A DNA stretch of 50,051 nt from a virus, in the IMG/VR virus record IMGVR_UViG_3300025168_000131, positions 1 through 50,051 of that record. One strand, 5' to 3'. The notes beneath the pieces are model-generated. The model was not told the origin of the DNA. It saw only the letters and a list, made by a program, of their open reading frames with translations, and made no database searches. This document shows positions 35,049 to 42,985 of this stretch, one piece after another (within the stretch, counting starts at the first letter, position 1; every line of letters begins with the position of its first letter). The translations under genes and the position numbers were made by a program.

Positions 35049-38000
35049 TTATTTAATCCACCAGTTTGAACCATCTGAAATAACCTCGTAGTAAGTGCCA
35101 ATAGAAGCTAAAGGTAAGCCGTTTGTTGTTCTATTAGTTCCATCTATAGTTTGACTACTAATCGTTTTAATAACAACAGTGTCATCTACACTGTTTTGAG
35201 CAGCATATTTAACACCTATTATTTTTCCGCTATTACTAGCAGCTGTTGGTAATGTTACAACTATATCAGCAACGCCACTTGTAGTTGTAATAGTATAAAA
35301 TGTATCAACCGCAGCACTAGTTGCGGCAGTAGAAGAAGCTGTTACAGCTGATGGAAAACCACCACCTGAACCACCAGAAGCATTAAGCGTTATAGTACTA
35401 GCTCCTGATTGATTAGTAGTAAAACTACCACCACCAGTTAAACCTGTTCCAGCCGCTATAGTTACAGTAGTGTTATTAGCACTAACTTTAGCATTGTTAG
35501 CTGTTATGTCAGATGCTTGTTGAGTAGTAATACCTACCTTAGCAGTATTAGCTGTAATCTCATTAGCTTGAGCAGTTGTTATACCTACTTTAGCTGTGTT
35601 AGCTGTGATTTCATTCGCTTGCGCTGTAGTTATTCCAACCTTAGCCGTATTAGCAGTTATCTCGTTTGCTTGTGCTGTAGTTATTGTAGTAGTGTCACCA
35701 GCTAGAGCCGTGGTTGAAGAAGTTCCTATTTGTAAAAATCCAGTAGCTGTTACATCTGCTAAACCACCGTTTCTAGTTAGTGTTAAAGTACCAGCTGAAT
35801 AAGAAGCTCCGGTAACATAAAAATTGTCGCTGCTACCAGTAGTTATAGAAACACTTGAGTCTCCAGATTGATTTGCTGTAAATGTAGTTGCTGTTCCATC
35901 AACTGTTATAGTAAGTTGTCCATCATTAACAGTTGGTAATGATGCAGAAGTTATATATCCAGCTCCATTTGTTAACTGATTGTTGTTAGTTGGTATAGTT
36001 GGCTTACCTGTTAGATCTGCATAAGCACCACTAAAATTACTCTTACTATTGAATGTTGTCCAATCAGTGGATGTTAAATAACCATTTGTAGATCCACTAG
36101 CGGCAGACATAGATACAACAGGCGTGTTTCCAGAAGTAACAGAAACCGGCGCAGTACCAGTAACACCCGTCACAGTACCACTTCCCTTGCTATTAAAAGT
36201 ATTCCAATCAGTACTACTTAAGTAACCATCTGTATTAGTATCAGACTGTGTTATATTTAAAGCAGGAGTTGTAGTTCCATTAGCTACTGTTAAAGGAGCA
36301 CTTACAGTTACATCTGTTACAGTGCCACTTCCACCACCGGTTGGAGTAGCTATCCACTGACCATCACCGTTTGCATCAACTTCTAATATTCTACCGTTGC
36401 TACTATAAGCTGATTGTGTAGCTATTTTGTTTGGAAGTTTTATATCATAACTTACAGGGCTATTGATATGATCAGGACCTATTACACCTACGTAATGATT
36501 ATTATTGTAGCAATTAAATGTTAATTTACTAGCATCAGTACTACCGTCTCCTTTTATAATAATATTATCCTGTACAGTTAATGTATCAGAGCTGTAAGTT
36601 AAATTAGAAGAGCCACCGAAAGAACCTGCATTGTTGAACTGTATAGAATTTACAGGAGCTGACGGAGAACTACCTGAACCTGTTGCATAGTTAGGTATGT
36701 TTAATACTCCACTATTTAAAGTAGCAACACCAGAAGTTCCACTAGTTGTTAATGATGTTACTATACCATCTCCAACACCAGCACCGATCAAAGTTCTTAT
36801 TTCAAGACCAGTTACTCCAGTAGCTAAACTAGGAGATCCACCGCCTGAAAATATAGCAGGTTCTGCAAAAGCTGTTTTATTGTTAAACGTATTCCAATCT
36901 GTAGATGTTAAATAACCACTATCACTTGTATTAGCTTGAGGTATACCAATTGTTCCTGAACTAGTTATAGTACCACCTGTTAAAGGTGAGCTAGCTATTA
37001 TTTGAGTTACTGTCCCTGTGTTGTCTGTTTTGTTATTGAAAGTCGTCCAATCAGTGGATGTTAATGCTCCTCTGTTACTAGCCGACGCGCTTGGCACATT
37101 TAAAGTTATTACAGGAGTCGTAGTGCTATTAGCAACTGTGCTTGATAAATCAGTTCCAGTAGTTCCTAGTGTTAAAGCAGATACATTAGTAACTGTACCT
37201 CCAGATCCACCACCACCTGTTATTGTTACTGTAACATCATTTCCAGAAGCTGACGCAGTTACACCAGCGCCTACAAAGTCTAAACTAGTAACTCCTGATG
37301 TTATTTGAGTTCCTTCATCAGATACAGGTATGCTAGTTCCGGTAGTGAATGATAAGTTAGTATCACCTGATTGATTAGCTGTAAATTCTGTAGCAGTACC
37401 ATCAACTGTTATTGTTAATTTACCATCACCTACGGTTGGCAAAGAAGACGATGTTATATATCCAGCTCCGTTAGTAAGTTGATTGTTATTTGTAATAGTA
37501 TTAGTAAACGTTATAGTTTTATCAGATGGTTGATTTAAAGTAAAGTCGCCTCCACCAGAAAGACCTGTGCCTGGACTTAAAGTTATAGTGTTATTGTTTA
37601 CAGTTGGAAGTGTAGGAAAAGTAGTTAAGTTGCCAGCACCGTTTATATATTGGCTTGAGCTACCTTGAGGTGCTATACTTATACTAGGTGTTGTAGTTGC
37701 ATTAGTTACTGTAGCTGTGTAAGCCGATCCACTTATAGAAGCTGATACTGTAGTTACTGTACCTAAGTTACCTGTTTTATCGTTAAATGTATTCCAGTCA
37801 GTACTACTTAAAAAACCGTTTGTTGAGGTAGTAGCTTGTGATATAGAGACAACAGGTGTACTTCCAGATGTTACAGATATTGGTGCTGTGCCAGTAATAG
37901 TAGTTATAGAACCACTAAGTACACTAGCTTTTAAGTTAGCTCCAGATATCTTAACATTACCACTACTATCGTAGCCTGCTAAACCTACTACATCTAAGAT

Positions 38001-38051
38001 ATCACTTTTAGGGATAAATACACTATTATCACTTATTTTTGCATTTGCCAT
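35049..38051 (-). CDS. Tail fibre protein 1 (1000 aa)
   Basis: Gly/Ser/Thr-rich fibre made of repeats. The unit STDWNTFNNK (variants at about 6 places) with preceding TGTVTxxxxxxP occurs throughout residues 60-700. Residues about 780-850 contain a 17-aa tandem repeat (QANEITANTAKVGITTA). The N-terminus MANAKISDNSVFIPKSDILD probably attaches to the tail. The C-terminal about 90 residues (VVTLPTAASNSGKIIGVKYA) form a globular end that fits a receptor-binding tip. Codes for the adsorption structure of the particle. Immediately upstream are the small NLPGQ proteins, and downstream the decoration-like genes. Confidence 0.88.
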   Translation of the reverse strand: MANAKISDNSVFIPKSDILDVVGLAGYDSSGNVKISGANLKASVLSGSITTITGTAPISVTSGSTPVVSISQATTSTNGFLSSTDWNTFNDKTGNLGTVTTVSASISGSAYTATVTNATTTPSISIAPQGSSSQYINGAGNLTTFPTLPTVNNNTITLSPGTGLSGGGDFTLNQPSDKTITFTNTITNNNQLTNGAGYITSSSLPTVGDGKLTITVDGTATEFTANQSGDTNLSFTTGTSIPVSDEGTQITSGVTSLDFVGAGVTASASGNDVTVTITGGGGSGGTVTNVSALTLGTTGTDLSSTVANSTTTPVITLNVPSASASNRGALTSTDWTTFNNKTDNTGTVTQIIASSPLTGGTITSSGTIGIPQANTSDSGYLTSTDWNTFNNKTAFAEPAIFSGGGSPSLATGVTGLEIRTLIGAGVGDGIVTSLTTSGTSGVATLNSGVLNIPNYATGSGSSPSAPVNSIQFNNAGSFGGSSNLTYSSDTLTVQDNIIIKGDGSTDASKLTFNCYNNNHYVGVIGPDHINSPVSYDIKLPNKIATQSAYSSNGRILEVDANGDGQWIATPTGGGSGTVTDVTVSAPLTVANGTTTPALNITQSDTNTDGYLSSTDWNTFNSKGSGTVTGVTGTAPVSVTSGNTPVVSMSAASGSTNGYLTSTDWTTFNSKSNFSGAYADLTGKPTIPTNNNQLTNGAGYITSASLPTVNDGQLTITVDGTATTFTANQSGDSSVSITTGSSDNFYVTGASYSAGTLTLTRNGGLADVTATGFLQIGTSSTTALAGDTTTITTAQANEITANTAKVGITTAQANEITANTAKVGITTAQANEITANTAKVGITTQQASDITANNAKVSANNTTVTIAAGTGLTGGGSFTTNQSGASTITLNASGGSGGGFPSAVTASSTAATSAAVDTFYTITTTSGVADIVVTLPTAASNSGKIIGVKYAAQNSVDDTVVIKTISSQTIDGTNRTTNGLPLASIGTYYEVISDGSNWWIK
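35517..35690 (-). repeat. 51-bp (17-codon) tandem repeats inside tail fibre 1
   Basis: At least three in-frame copies encode the same residues ITTAQANEITANTAKVG, followed by a diverged fourth (QQASDITANNAKV). Codons differ synonymously at most wobble positions: the first two copies differ in 11 of 17 codons without an amino-acid change. Confidence 0.85.
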
Positions 38052-38222
38052 TTATATATTGTTTTGAAGACCTACTAAGTCAGTGTTGTTTTGTAACTCA
38101 ACTAAAAATGTAGAGTTTTCTAGTTCAATGAAAGATGTTGGCGGAATCGGAGGCGGCGTAGGAGTTCCTTGACCAGGTAAGTTTCTAACTGCAGGAACGA
38201 TATATGTTAAACTAATCATCAT
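38052..38222 (-). CDS. Small virion-associated protein, paralogue of the upstream 97-aa protein (56 aa)
   Basis: A short frame, MMISLTYIVPAVRNLPGQGT, then a proline-rich PTPPPIPPTS and a polar C-terminus FIELENSTFLVELQNNTDLV. The N-terminus matches that of the 97-aa gene just upstream (ISLTxxxxxxVxNLPGQ), so the pair arose by duplication. The stop lies directly before the ATG of the tail fibre (38051). A Pro-rich linker after the shared N-terminus suggests attachment to a common partner. The function is unknown. Confidence 0.6.
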   Translation of the reverse strand: MMISLTYIVPAVRNLPGQGTPTPPPIPPTSFIELENSTFLVELQNNTDLVGLQNNI

Positions 38223-38232
38223 AACTATAAGT

Positions 38233-38526
38233 TTAAGACCACTCTGAAGTAGCTATTAATACATTATGTTGGTTGTAATTAAGCGTTTGTAAAGGCACTA
38301 TAGAACCGTCTCTTATGAACGTAGGCTTACCACTCCAAGATATTATAAACTTACTATTATCGTTAGACTTTAAAACGCTAGCTTGAGTTTCGTAAACTTG
38401 ATCATAATCCACATTACTAAGCTCGTCTATACTAACTACAGCAAAAGTAAGTGTTAATGGACTTATGTCCGCTTGACCAGGTAAATTAACTAAACTTGAA
38501 ATACAATTAGTTAAACTTATAAACAT
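38233..38526 (-). CDS. Small virion-associated protein (97 aa)
   Basis: 97 aa: MFISLTNCISSLVNLPGQAD, then a beta-rich domain with LTLTFAVVSIDELSNVDYDQ, KFIISWSGKPTFIRDGSIVP and NYNQHNVLIATSEWS. It shares its N-terminal 18 residues' pattern with the 56-aa downstream protein. It sits between the 125-aa decoration-like protein and the tail fibre, 2 nt after the preceding stop. No known family, no TM. Possibly a fibre or head attachment factor. Confidence 0.65.
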   Translation of the reverse strand: MFISLTNCISSLVNLPGQADISPLTLTFAVVSIDELSNVDYDQVYETQASVLKSNDNSKFIISWSGKPTFIRDGSIVPLQTLNYNQHNVLIATSEWS

Positions 38527-38528
38527 TA

Positions 38529-38906
38529 TTAGAATAATGCTATAAGATCAGTCGCAGTAGTTCCTCCAGTTCCAGATCCATAAACCTTAACTGCTAATAT
38601 AGGTAAAAAAGATCCAGCTGCAAGTCCTTTAAAAACTACAGGAGTTACATCTCCTTCTAGTAAAACCTTAACATCTCCAGCAGCACCTACATAAATACAA
38701 GCTCCTCTTTCAACAGTGCTAGTTCTTACTATATCTCCAGCTGGTACAGGATCTGGTAAAGTATCAGATGGTAATACGTCAACCGCAACAGTCGGAGTAT
38801 TTGGTATTGTAATATTTCTAGCTGAATGAGCAAACATTCTAGGCTGAGCTTGCATGTTCCCTTCTAAACCAGCTATGTCTACATTATAAACATCATATTC
38901 TGCCAT
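38529..38906 (-). CDS. Decoration-like small structural protein (125 aa)
   Basis: 125 aa, beta-rich: NIDVxG-type start (MAEYDVYNVDIAGLEGNMQA), VAVDVLPSDTLPDPVPAGDI, RGACIYVGAAGDVKVLLEGD and VVFKGLAAGSFLPILAVKVY. The strand and Gly pattern suits a single beta barrel or decoration domain, as found in phage head or tail spike caps. It follows the holin-like gene and precedes the NLPGQ pair, and the short gaps indicate one transcript. Role inferred from composition and setting. Confidence 0.65.
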   Translation of the reverse strand: MAEYDVYNVDIAGLEGNMQAQPRMFAHSARNITIPNTPTVAVDVLPSDTLPDPVPAGDIVRTSTVERGACIYVGAAGDVKVLLEGDVTPVVFKGLAAGSFLPILAVKVYGSGTGGTTATDLIALF

Positions 38907-38909
38907 TTC

Positions 38910-39362
38910 TTATTTTTTAATTTTTGTTATTTTTTCAGCGCCTCTAGATCCAAAGTACGCTACATATACTGTTATAAGTAGAGCTTCTAATAAAGAAACC
39001 CAACCTGTTTTTATTTCTAGTAATACTGTTGAATCTAGTATTATAAATATTGTCATGGCTAATGTAAGAAATATCAGCGTCATAGGTCTAGTGTTCTTAC
39101 TTAACCATGAATCACTTTTCATATCACTAGCCCATCTTTCTGAGATGTTATTCATCTCTGCTATATCTTGATCTAAAAGTTTAAGAGCTGTTTCTTTATC
39201 AGCAGCCTTAATACTCTTATTACTTGTTATAAGATTTTTTACTATACCAAGACCACCTTGATCGGGTAAAAACTCTCCAAGTTGTGATACAAGTTTAGGA
39301 GCTTTTTCCGTTAAAAAAGCCCCTACCTTTGTTTCTTTAAATTTCTTTTTATCTTTACTCAT
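38910..39362 (-). CDS. Holin-like membrane protein (150 aa)
   Basis: The N-terminal 75 residues are soluble and helical. Then RWASDMKSDSWLSKNTRPMT leads into two transmembrane segments: LIFLTLAMTIFIILDSTVLL and VSLLEALLITVYVAYFGSRG. The C-terminus is basic (EKITKIKK). This W-L-x-N-x-R-P layout is that of the three-TM holin family of gene-transfer agents and many phages (PF11351-type). Such proteins form membrane pores for lysis timing. The gene overlaps its upstream neighbour by ATGA. It is apart from the amidase (42194-42607), but in the same direction. Confidence 0.75.
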   Translation of the reverse strand: MSKDKKKFKETKVGAFLTEKAPKLVSQLGEFLPDQGGLGIVKNLITSNKSIKAADKETALKLLDQDIAEMNNISERWASDMKSDSWLSKNTRPMTLIFLTLAMTIFIILDSTVLLEIKTGWVSLLEALLITVYVAYFGSRGAEKITKIKK

Positions 39363-39565
39363 TTTAAAGGAGTTTCATCAACCCATTTAGCATTTCTAAA
39401 TACATAGTCATTACCTGGATACATTATTTTAGTATAGCCTCTATCGTCAGTTCCTAAAACTTTAAAGTCTACACCTTTCATAGTTATGTTTCCTCCTAAT
39501 ATTCTATTACTAGGATTGTTAACGTCTTTACTATCTCTTTTATAACCAGTTTTTGATGTTTTCAT
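39359..39565 (-). CDS. Conserved small phage protein (68 aa)
   Basis: 68 aa. The middle reads GGNITMKGVDFKVLGTDDRG and ends TKIMYPGNDYVFRNAKWVDE. I recall similar short proteins in marine phage genomes with [IV]TMKGV-x-[FY]-x-VLG-x-D and MYPG-x-DY motifs; no function is known to me. It is coupled to both neighbours by overlaps (TAATG upstream, ATGA downstream). Likely a small virion part. Confidence 0.65.
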   Translation of the reverse strand: MKTSKTGYKRDSKDVNNPSNRILGGNITMKGVDFKVLGTDDRGYTKIMYPGNDYVFRNAKWVDETPLK

Positions 39566-40275
39566 TAGTTGCCATATAGTTTTGTATCTGGTTGATCTGT
39601 GTCTTCCTTAGACTCTATATTACCAGAATAATTAGCTACTACTTGATCATATTTAGCTTGCTGCTCTTTCCACTTAGCTAAATCATCAGTGTGTCTTTGA
39701 GCATTTAATTTCTCAGCACTTCTGTATTTAGCAAAAACATTACTATATTCATCTCTACCCTGATAAGCAGATTCTAGTTCATCAATAGTCATCATCCTTC
39801 TGTATCGTTGAGTTCCTCCACTAGCTAACTCTTTTTCATCGTCAACTTTCATTTCTCTAGGATTATATATACCAGCTTTATTTAAAAGAGTAGATATATC
39901 TGGATTAGCATAATCTTTAGAATCAGGTTTTACAGGTTTTTTAAATTCTTGATAATAATTACCGCTTATACTTGACTTTGGATTTTCCCATGGTTTACCA
40001 TGTTTTTTCTCATAATCAACTAAGAATTGTTTCCATTTTTCAGGTTCCATTTTAGGTGTATCACTATCGCCGGGTTTATCAACGTTTGCTTCACCTTTAT
40101 AAAAATAAACCCCAGTTTCCTCGTTAAACTGCAATCCGTTGTTCATAGCATTTTCTTTAGCTATGGCGTCTATTTCTTCTTGAGTTTGTTTAATAGGGGA
40201 ATTTAACCATCCCATGCCTTGAAGTTTTTGCATGGGATTTTTCCTAATTCCGCTAGGGTTCATTTTAAAGGCCAT
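39565..40275 (-). CDS. Lys-rich virion-module protein with MxFK start and SP motif (236 aa)
   Basis: 236 aa, starts MAFKMNPSGIRKNPMQKLQG, soon followed by NSPIKQ. The rest is polar and helical, with KWKQFLVDYEKKHGKPWENP and a C-terminal coiled-coil-like region QRHTDDLAKWKEQQAKYDQV. No enzyme motif. The MxFK start also occurs in the 123-aa gene (MGFK) and loosely in the 313-aa gene (MAYK), and the SP motif in several proteins here, so this family likely shares a virion or processing function. The 1-nt overlap with the 68-aa gene shows coupling. Confidence 0.65.
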   Translation of the reverse strand: MAFKMNPSGIRKNPMQKLQGMGWLNSPIKQTQEEIDAIAKENAMNNGLQFNEETGVYFYKGEANVDKPGDSDTPKMEPEKWKQFLVDYEKKHGKPWENPKSSISGNYYQEFKKPVKPDSKDYANPDISTLLNKAGIYNPREMKVDDEKELASGGTQRYRRMMTIDELESAYQGRDEYSNVFAKYRSAEKLNAQRHTDDLAKWKEQQAKYDQVVANYSGNIESKEDTDQPDTKLYGN

Positions 40276-40280
40276 AACTT

Positions 40281-41399
40281 TTATTTACTATTTCTAGTCA
40301 TTCTGGTTCTGTAATCACTTTTAGTAGCTGATTGATCTCCATGAGACGAACCATCTGTACCGTGATATCCTTTATCTGTTCCTTTATAATTAGCATAGTC
40401 AGTGCGAGTAGCTGATTGATCACCTTTCATAGCACCGTGCTTTGGAGCTGGAGATTTTTTCATTGTTTCCTTACTTTTAGGTTTATCTGGTTGGATAGCA
40501 TGAAAATGATCACTCATTTTAGGATAAGTAGGACTATAACCTGCTTTAGTAGAATCATCATAAGACTTTACAGCGTTTTCATAAGATTTATTTTCTTTAT
40601 ACAACGACTCAGAACCAAACATTTTTTGTTTAGCTGGAGACTCACCAGCGGTTTCCTTAGCATCGTAAGAATCCATTTGATCAAAGTCTTTAAATCTAGC
40701 CATAGGAGATTTTTCAGAGAACTGCATAGCAAAAGATTTTTTTGTAGCCATACTATCTCTTTTCTCTTTGTCGTCTTCGTATATGTCTTCTTTAGCATCT
40801 TTGATTTTAATTCTCTCTTCAGCCATGTCTTTATCATAATCCGCTTTATAAGCCATTGAATGATTCATTTTTTTAGCTGGGCTTTCTGCTGCTGCTTTTT
40901 TCATAGATTCTTTTTTATCTCCATCTCCATCTATATCTATATAGTCTGGTTTAGATTGTTTAGTTGGTGGTTTATCATTTGTAATACTAACGTACGCTGA
41001 AGGAGACATACCCTCCATCTTGTTCTTTTTTTCTTTTGTTTTACTCGGTTTAGCCCCATTTTCCGTATCGCCTTCTTTACCTTTAGATGGCTTAAAACTA
41101 GCTTCAATCATTCTTTTAAAAGCTTCGTCCTGTGGATTTGTAGTCTTTTTAGTTGTTGACTTTTTTCTACCTTCTGGACCTTTAGTTACTTTTTTCTTTT
41201 TAGTTGTTACATTACCTGTCTTTTTGTTAGTAACAACTTTTACTTTTTCTTTTGTTTTACCGTCTCCACTTTCAGTTACTACTTTTGATTTAACTTTACT
41301 TTTTCTTTTGTTTTCTTTAGATTTACTCTTTGATTTTAACTCTCTCTCACGTGTTTTGCTTGGGTCTTCATCTCCTTGATATACTCCTGATTTTTTCAT
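40281..41399 (-). CDS. Low-complexity basic protein with SPAK motifs (372 aa)
   Basis: Residues 1-120 are nearly all Lys, Ser, Thr, Glu and Gly (SKSKSKENKRKSKVKSKVVT), histone-tail-like. Later come repeated SP motifs: ESPAKKM, KSPMARF, ESPAKQKM and KSPAPKHG. A twice-occurring GDQSAT[RK][TS]DY pattern lies near the C-terminus. DIDGDGDKK looks like a calcium-loop-like acidic patch. Disordered and positively charged overall. It may bind DNA or act as an internal or scaffold-like head protein; SP-K motifs can also be protease or processing sites. The opposite-strand open frames here are shadows of the low-complexity codons. Confidence 0.6.
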   Translation of the reverse strand: MKKSGVYQGDEDPSKTRERELKSKSKSKENKRKSKVKSKVVTESGDGKTKEKVKVVTNKKTGNVTTKKKKVTKGPEGRKKSTTKKTTNPQDEAFKRMIEASFKPSKGKEGDTENGAKPSKTKEKKNKMEGMSPSAYVSITNDKPPTKQSKPDYIDIDGDGDKKESMKKAAAESPAKKMNHSMAYKADYDKDMAEERIKIKDAKEDIYEDDKEKRDSMATKKSFAMQFSEKSPMARFKDFDQMDSYDAKETAGESPAKQKMFGSESLYKENKSYENAVKSYDDSTKAGYSPTYPKMSDHFHAIQPDKPKSKETMKKSPAPKHGAMKGDQSATRTDYANYKGTDKGYHGTDGSSHGDQSATKSDYRTRMTRNSK

Positions 41400-41401
41400 A
41401 A

Positions 41402-41773
41402 TTAAGTTATTGGTGTTTCATTATTGTAAGCTTCTTCTTCCCAAGGAAATTTTGGCCAACCTTCTGGTCTCCATTTTCCTTCGTAAAATATTTTGCCGTT
41501 TTTTCTTTTATAGTTCTTGCCGTTCCATGATATATGATCATCGCTATAGTCTAATCCTTTTTTTCCTTCTGATTGATTAAAGTCTTTAAACTGTTTAACG
41601 TGAGTCATTTCATGAGAAATAGTATTTTCTTCCTCATTAGGTTTTAGCTTGTTGTTAAGTGTTATAGTTCCGTTTTTGTTGGCTCTACCGTTTATACCGT
41701 CTTCTTCATCTACACGATATACTGGAGTATTCATTTCCTCGTCAATGTACGGAGGTTTTAATTTAAAGCCCAT
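41402..41773 (-). CDS. Small HExxH metallopeptidase-like protein (123 aa)
   Basis: Contains HEMTH at residues 54-58, preceded by a GTITLNNKL strand, which is the minimal zinc-peptidase (gluzincin-like) core. A candidate third ligand is Glu112-114 in WEEEAYN. There is no signal peptide and the protein is small for a free protease, so it may act inside the virion or assemble with the lysis proteins. It starts MGFKLKPPYI, like the MxFK proteins nearby. The stop of the small membrane gene upstream and this start share one base (TAATG). Confidence 0.75.
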   Translation of the reverse strand: MGFKLKPPYIDEEMNTPVYRVDEEDGINGRANKNGTITLNNKLKPNEEENTISHEMTHVKQFKDFNQSEGKKGLDYSDDHISWNGKNYKRKNGKIFYEGKWRPEGWPKFPWEEEAYNNETPIT

Positions 41774-41931
41774 TACTCAGCTTTAAATGCTAGTAAAAAT
41801 TCTCTTATGCTCATTCCAAATAATAATCCTGCATAAAATAAGTGCTTTTCTAAAAGCAACATCGCTCCTACAAATCCTAAAGCTAAAGCCTTAGACAATG
41901 GGTGGTTTAATAATTGTTTTATTTTTTCCAT
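41773..41931 (-). CDS. Small membrane protein, holin or antiholin candidate (52 aa)
   Basis: Too short for ordinary ORF cut-offs. MEKIKQLLNHPLSKALALGF continues VGAMLLLEKH, then LFYAGLLFGMSIREFLLAFK. There are one or two hydrophobic helices with positive charge at the N-terminus. It lies between the one-TM/coiled-coil protein (41935-42207) and the metallopeptidase with 1-4 nt spacing, so it belongs to the lysis-type block. Its size and topology fit a class II holin or antiholin. Inference only. Confidence 0.6.
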   Translation of the reverse strand: MEKIKQLLNHPLSKALALGFVGAMLLLEKHLFYAGLLFGMSIREFLLAFKAE

Positions 41932-41934
41932 GAT

Positions 41935-42207
41935 TTATTTTTTCTTGTTATACAATTGAGAATCTATTTCACGACACCAGTCTCTAAGTTCTCCAACTTC
42001 TTTTTCTAATCTATTTATATGATCTGTATGCCAATCTTGTTTTAGATCATACTCTATACGATCTATAACAGCTTCAGGCATTGCCTTAGCATCTGCTATA
42101 TCATCTTGTAGCGTATAGTACATCCCAACAAAAGATGCTGTTATAACTATTAAACTAATTATTGTTTTAAGATCTATCTTAAATTCAGTTCCTTCAGAGA
42201 TTTTCAT
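41935..42207 (-). CDS. One-TM coiled-coil protein, spanin-like (90 aa; inner start chosen)
   Basis: The frame begins at 42249, but the ATG at 42207 (MKISEGTEFKIDLKTIISLI) starts directly before a transmembrane helix (IISLIVITASFVGMYYTL) and is preferred. The earlier part (MLIKHVHHLTQ...) would overlap the amidase by 56 nt instead of 14. After the TM the chain is helical and charged (ADAKAMPEAVIDRIEYDLKQ, INRLEKEVGELRDWCREIDS). One N-terminal TM plus a coiled coil is the layout of i-spanins. Immediately downstream of the amidase, as expected for spanins. No lipoprotein partner was found within it. Confidence 0.6.
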   Translation of the reverse strand: MKISEGTEFKIDLKTIISLIVITASFVGMYYTLQDDIADAKAMPEAVIDRIEYDLKQDWHTDHINRLEKEVGELRDWCREIDSQLYNKKK

Positions 42208-42607
42208 ATTCACTAGTTGCGTCAAATGATGGACATGCTTTATTAGCAAAGTCCTTGTGAGAATGTATTACAGCTTCAGGATACATTGCCTTAAGCGTTC
42301 TTAACACTGCTAAGAGACTTTCTTCTTGTTCTTCTGTTCTAGTATCCTTTGGGGTCTTACCATCAACCTCAACGCCTCCGCAATAGCATATACCTATTGA
42401 ATTTCTGTTTTGTCCTCTAGTGTGAGCCCCAATTTTGGCTATATCTCTACCTTTATATATATCACCATGTAGGTCAATATAGAAATGATAGCCTATGTCA
42501 GTCCAGCCTCTGCCCTCTACGTGCCACTTTCTGATTGTGTCTACAGAAATGTTTTGTCCTTCGCGAGTAGCAGAACAGTGAACTATAATTTTATTTATTT
42601 GCCTCAT
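42194..42607 (-). CDS. N-acetylmuramoyl-L-alanine amidase, T7-lysozyme type (endolysin)
   Basis: Cleaves the amide bond between MurNAc and L-Ala in peptidoglycan for lysis. It is 137 aa, with all catalytic features of the Amidase_2 fold: zinc ligands His10 (IIVHCSAT), His117 (HSHKDF) and Cys125 (KACPSFD), plus Tyr40 (IGYHFYID) and Lys123. Length is a little shorter than T7 lysozyme (151 aa), with no extra cell-wall-binding domain and no signal peptide, so it needs a holin. It overlaps the 75-aa gene by 4 nt and the spanin-like gene by 14 nt. Whether it also binds the phage RNA polymerase, as T7 lysozyme does, is unknown. Confidence 0.92.
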   Translation of the reverse strand: MRQINKIIVHCSATREGQNISVDTIRKWHVEGRGWTDIGYHFYIDLHGDIYKGRDIAKIGAHTRGQNRNSIGICYCGGVEVDGKTPKDTRTEEQEESLLAVLRTLKAMYPEAVIHSHKDFANKACPSFDATSEYENL

Positions 42608-42831
42608 GAATGATAAGCTTTTAATGCTCCTTCTGCTTTAGACTTGCTTTTATACTTTGCTGGCCAAGGTTTACCAGTTTTGTTACTTATAACTCTCCAA
42701 ATTCCACCCATATTTTTAATACAGCCACTTCCACCTTCTGACTTAGCACACTGATTAACAGGTGAACCTAGCGGGCGTCTTACTTGCTTGATACAAGACT
42801 TCATCCTATCTAAATCTTTTCTACTTTTCAT
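42604..42831 (-). CDS. Small basic conserved phage protein (75 aa)
   Basis: 75 aa, basic, with two cysteines close to the centre: SPVNQCAKSEGGSGCIKNMG, then GIWRVISNKTGKPWPAKYKS and KSKAEGALKAYHS. Similar small proteins with a GCIK-x-x-GG-x-W pattern are seen in marine phages. The segment could be a zinc-free small beta fold. It overlaps the upstream membrane protein by 11 nt and the amidase by 4 nt. Function unknown; its setting suggests the lysis or virion-assembly group. Confidence 0.65.
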   Translation of the reverse strand: MKSRKDLDRMKSCIKQVRRPLGSPVNQCAKSEGGSGCIKNMGGIWRVISNKTGKPWPAKYKSKSKAEGALKAYHS

Positions 42832-42985
42832 TTTTATCGTTTTTTAACTTCCACCATCTATGAGCAGTATAACCAATGGTTACACAAAGTAAAGTTATTT
42901 TTAACACAGGTTCTAACCAATCTAAACTTGCAATTGTGAAAGAAGTTATATTAAAACAATATAACTTAAGATCATCGATACCCAT
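42821..42985 (-). CDS. Small membrane protein (54 aa)
   Basis: 54 aa, MGIDDLKLYCFNITSFTIAS, a transmembrane helix around WLEPVLKITLLCVTIGYTAH and a basic tail RWWKLKNDKNEK. It fits the topology of a small holin-like or membrane-anchored phage protein. The start shares a base with the previous stop (TAATG) and the end overlaps the 75-aa gene by 11 nt. No family recognised. Located five genes upstream of the metallopeptidase in the lysis-type block. Confidence 0.6.
   Translation of the reverse strand: MGIDDLKLYCFNITSFTIASLDWLEPVLKITLLCVTIGYTAHRWWKLKNDKNEK

Noticed and set aside
35517-35690. CRISPR array
   Set aside because: The 51-bp repeats are in-frame codon repeats of a tail fibre, without spacers or cas genes.
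35517-37308. Plus-strand open frames opposite tail fibre 1
   Set aside because: Their translations are low-complexity Val/Ser/Ala mirrors of the Thr/Gly-rich fibre repeats.
35049-38051. Diversity-generating retroelement target in the tail fibre
   Set aside because: No reverse transcriptase or template repeat was seen, and the repeat copies differ only by synonymous changes.
40416-41379. Plus-strand open frames opposite the Lys/Ser-rich protein
   Set aside because: The Phe/Leu-rich translations arise from reverse-complemented Lys/Ser codons, with no leader or gene context.
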